This document shows positions 41,790 to 43,163 of a stretch of 43,163 nt of DNA, one piece after another. The notes beneath the pieces are model-generated. The model saw only the letters and a program-made list of their open reading frames with translations, was not told where the DNA came from and did not search any database. The stretch is from Gammaproteobacteria bacterium RIFCSPHIGHO2_12_FULL_63_22 (GTDB taxonomy: Bacteria; Pseudomonadota; Gammaproteobacteria; Xanthomonadales; Xanthomonadaceae). The position numbers and the translations under genes were made by a program. The stretch is taken from positions 1 to 43,163 of the forward strand of contig MGYJ01000091.1 of assembly GCA_001801685.1 (NCBI GenBank), read 5' to 3'. Every line of letters begins with the position of its first letter. Within the stretch, counting starts at the first letter, position 1.

Positions 41790-41864
41790 AGCAGGGTGGA
41801 GCAGCGGTAGCTCGCCAGCCTCATAAGCTGGAGGTCGCCCGTTCGAATCGGGCCTCTGCTTCCA
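41790..41864 (+). tRNA. tRNA-Met (anticodon CAU), CCA encoded
   Basis: All arms fold: acceptor AGCAGGG/CTCTGCT (7 bp, one G-U), D stem GAGC/GCTC, anticodon stem CCAGC/GCTGG with loop CTCATAA, T stem GCCCG/CGGGC with loop TTCGAAT, discriminator T and encoded CCA. The first pair is A1-U72, unlike bacterial initiators (unpaired C1-A72), and the GGG/CCC anticodon-stem pairs of initiators are missing. It could be an elongator tRNA-Met or, if C34 is lysidinylated, tRNA-Ile2. Confidence 0.9.
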
Positions 41865-42237
41865 AGTTTCGACCCCAGGCTGGCATCGTTCAACGCGCTG
41901 GTGCACGCGCGGAGATGCAGGGGGGGTACGCTAGCAAGTGCAGCCGTGAGCGAAGCGTAGCAGCACCGGGCGGTCAGAAAAGGGGCGCCCTGCCTTTCAC
42001 CGGTGTAACGGGAAGAGAGATCGCGGACCTGGTTCCTGCCCGCGGCAGGCTGGCAATGCGTGATCGCAGTCGGGTGAAAACCCCGGCACCAATTTTTGCG
42101 GGAGCGTGCGCATGACGATGCACGCGCACGCCGTTCAAAGAAAAGGCCCCGTTCGCGCGGGGCCCCAATTATCGGCATCAAAACCATTCGATCAAACTGA
42201 AGCGTTGCAGTTGGCTCCGGATTTATGGAGCGAACCG
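41865..42237. other. 373-base region without a convincing gene
   Basis: It contains several small hairpins (CCTGCC/GGCAGG near 42036-42050, GGGT-GAAA-ACCC near 42073-42084), a G7 run near 41917 and a leftward terminator at 42137. An open frame covers it, but that frame also runs through the tRNA gene. A start at 42112 has a possible ribosome binding site but would translate the terminator hairpin, so I place the next gene start at 42238. A small RNA is possible but unsupported. Confidence 0.5.
42137..42164 (-). terminator. Leftward terminator upstream of the early gene
   Basis: GGCCCC pairs with GGGGCC around an 8-base loop, and on the - strand it is followed by TTTTCTTT. It would stop leftward transcription entering the tRNA and cro region from the right. 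No T-run on the + side. Confidence 0.65.
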
Positions 42238-42765
42238 ATGAAATTTTCCTATCCCTTGAAGGATACATTTGTATCCCGCGCACCGGTGACAAATGCAGAG
42301 ATTGCCGACGAATTCTGCGATCAGATCGCCGATCTCACGGCGAAGGAAGCTGCCAACATCGCGGGCCGCAGCGTTCCTGCCGCGAAAAAGTGGAAGGCGA
42401 AAGTCCAGGCGCCTGATTCCGCCAGCCTGATCACATCAGCCCGGCGCCGGCCGCGCGTCCGCGCCTGGCTGATGTGGAAGATCGGCAGCGATGATGCGCG
42501 CATTCAAAGCCCACAGGTTCTCGCGGAGCTTCACACCCTGTTGCTGGCCGTCGGTGTCGGTGAGGGCCGCGAAGCCGTCGAGGCCCGCAAGTTGTACCGC
42601 GAAATCTTCCGGCCCCCGGCCGGCACCGAAGCATCGGCCCATCCTGGGCCAGTGCAGTCATCCGATGGCTCGCTGCCCGCGGATGGCTTTGAGCGCCCCT
42701 CCGCTGTGGCGAACACCGGGGGCCCGATTACCCCCGGTGTTCTTTTCGAGGCGCGAGAACAATGA
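42238..42765 (+). CDS. Hypothetical early protein with HTH-like segment
   Basis: 175-aa protein from ATG 42238 with GGAG upstream. The N-terminal 70 residues (VTNAEIADEFCDQIADLTAK, EAANIAGRSVPAAKKWKAKV) suggest a winged or HTH DNA-binding domain; the C-terminal part is Pro/Ala-rich. The stop overlaps the next gene (ATGA). It might be a regulator of early genes, but no family is recognised. Confidence 0.65.
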   Translation: MKFSYPLKDTFVSRAPVTNAEIADEFCDQIADLTAKEAANIAGRSVPAAKKWKAKVQAPDSASLITSARRRPRVRAWLMWKIGSDDARIQSPQVLAELHTLLLAVGVGEGREAVEARKLYREIFRPPAGTEASAHPGPVQSSDGSLPADGFERPSAVANTGGPITPGVLFEAREQ

Positions 42766-43058
42766 CCAAGCGCAAGTCGGCCGAATGGGTACGCACTCAT
42801 GCCGATCTTGCGAAGACCGTGAACGCCGACCTTTCAAAACTGGGACTGACGCCTGTGCCTGCCGCAACGAAACAGAAAACCGCATCGACCAAGCGCCGCG
42901 CCTTCAGGCAGCGGAAGTCTTATCGCGCGAATTTCGTTCCGGCCGGCTATGTGCCGATCGAAGCGACGCGCCTGCACCAGTCGGACCGGCGCGTTCACGC
43001 GGCACAATCCGACGCCGGCGCCGGCTTAATCGAAACGCCGTGGCACCTGAGAGATTGA
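42762..43058 (+). CDS. Hypothetical basic protein
   Basis: 98-aa protein with basic stretches (MTKRKSAEWVRTHADLAKTV; KQKTASTKRRAFRQRKS) suggesting nucleic-acid binding. It overlaps the previous gene by 4 bases. No family is recognised. The remaining 105 bases to the end of the window contain no complete gene. Confidence 0.6.
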   Translation: MTKRKSAEWVRTHADLAKTVNADLSKLGLTPVPAATKQKTASTKRRAFRQRKSYRANFVPAGYVPIEATRLHQSDRRVHAAQSDAGAGLIETPWHLRD

Positions 43059-43065
43059 ACACCCG

Positions 43066-43088
43066 AATTTGCCACTGGGGGGCAAATT
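43066..43088. repeat. 8-bp perfect hairpin near the window end
   Basis: AATTTGCC pairs with GGCAAATT around ACTGGGG, directly after the last gene. No T-run follows. It may be a weak terminator or an operator-like site. Confidence 0.45.
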
Positions 43089-43163
43089 GGCAGAGCGACA
43101 TTCTTTAGATCGTATCAGGGTCGAGCGCCGATCGATTCCGGCCAGAGGTTCGATCACCATCGA

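Noticed and set aside
41604-41810. 68-aa + strand open frame
   Set aside because: It spans the rho-independent terminator and ends within the tRNA; no ribosome binding site.
41564-42115. Long + strand open frame overlapping the tRNA
   Set aside because: It runs through the entire tRNA-Met gene and the terminator at 41648; its composition is Arg/Ala-rich like a noncoding frame.
42112-42237. Extended start for the early 175-aa protein
   Set aside because: It would translate a terminator-like hairpin; ATG 42238 has a good ribosome binding site.
41324-42292. 322-aa - strand open frame
   Set aside because: It lies opposite the Cro-like gene, terminator and tRNA and has a low-complexity, Arg-rich shadow composition.
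1-43163. CRISPR arrays, insertion sequences, diversity-generating retroelement
   Set aside because: No regularly spaced repeats, transposase or reverse transcriptase was seen on either strand.

Overview
The window is a temperate siphovirus (phage or prophage) of a GC-rich alphaproteobacterium. This is inferred from the HK97-type head genes, the tail-tip set DUF2460 / DUF2163 / NlpC-P60 / Phage-tail-3 shared with rhodobacterial gene transfer agents and rhizobial phages, and the dense gene packing. No host housekeeping gene is visible, so host genus and prophage state cannot be read from the sequence.

Layout. (1) 1-27.2 kb, + strand: a late operon in canonical order. It runs small terminase, large terminase (interrupted by a 359-residue intein in its Walker A motif), portal, prohead protease, major capsid, decoration/fibre-like proteins, head-tail connector, tail completion and terminator proteins, tail tube, tail assembly chaperone with a predicted -1 frameshift, tape measure, tail-tip genes, then several large fibre-like genes. 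GC-rich perfect hairpins follow the capsid and tail-tube genes. (2) 27.2-30.3 kb, + strand: lysis cassette with a GH19-type endolysin, two or three small membrane proteins as holin candidates, and an Rz/Rz1-like spanin pair, closed by two strong terminators. (3) 30.5-31.9 kb, - strand: a small operon of unknown genes, divergent from a short ribbon-helix-helix regulator. (4) 32.3-39.4 kb, - strand: a tightly coupled leftward operon, with neighbouring genes mostly overlapping as ATGA or TGATG. It carries small membrane proteins, an RNA-ligase-like nucleotidyltransferase, an HNH nuclease, a DUF5131 protein and several unknowns, and ends in a serine integrase. (5) 39.4-41.6 kb: the immunity region. 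A CI-like S24 repressor, a WYL/TerB-like protein and a zinc-ribbon membrane protein lie between two identical 39-bp blocks in inverted orientation, which look like left and right operators. A Cro-like gene and its terminator follow. (6) 41.8-43.2 kb, + strand: a complete tRNA-Met(CAU) gene with encoded CCA, then two early genes. No replication genes are seen; they lie beyond the window or the phage lacks recognisable ones.

How it works together (inference): the repressor binds both operator blocks and shuts off the leftward operon (ending in integrase) and the rightward early operon, while the WYL/TerB gene lies between the operators like a lysogenic accessory gene. The most notable items are the terminase intein with all class 3 hallmarks (W, C, T triplet, no N-terminal nucleophile), the paired operators enclosing an accessory module, the frameshifted tail chaperone, and several small genes that are easily missed (RHH regulator, 54-aa, 52-aa and 47-aa ORFs, 53-aa membrane protein).
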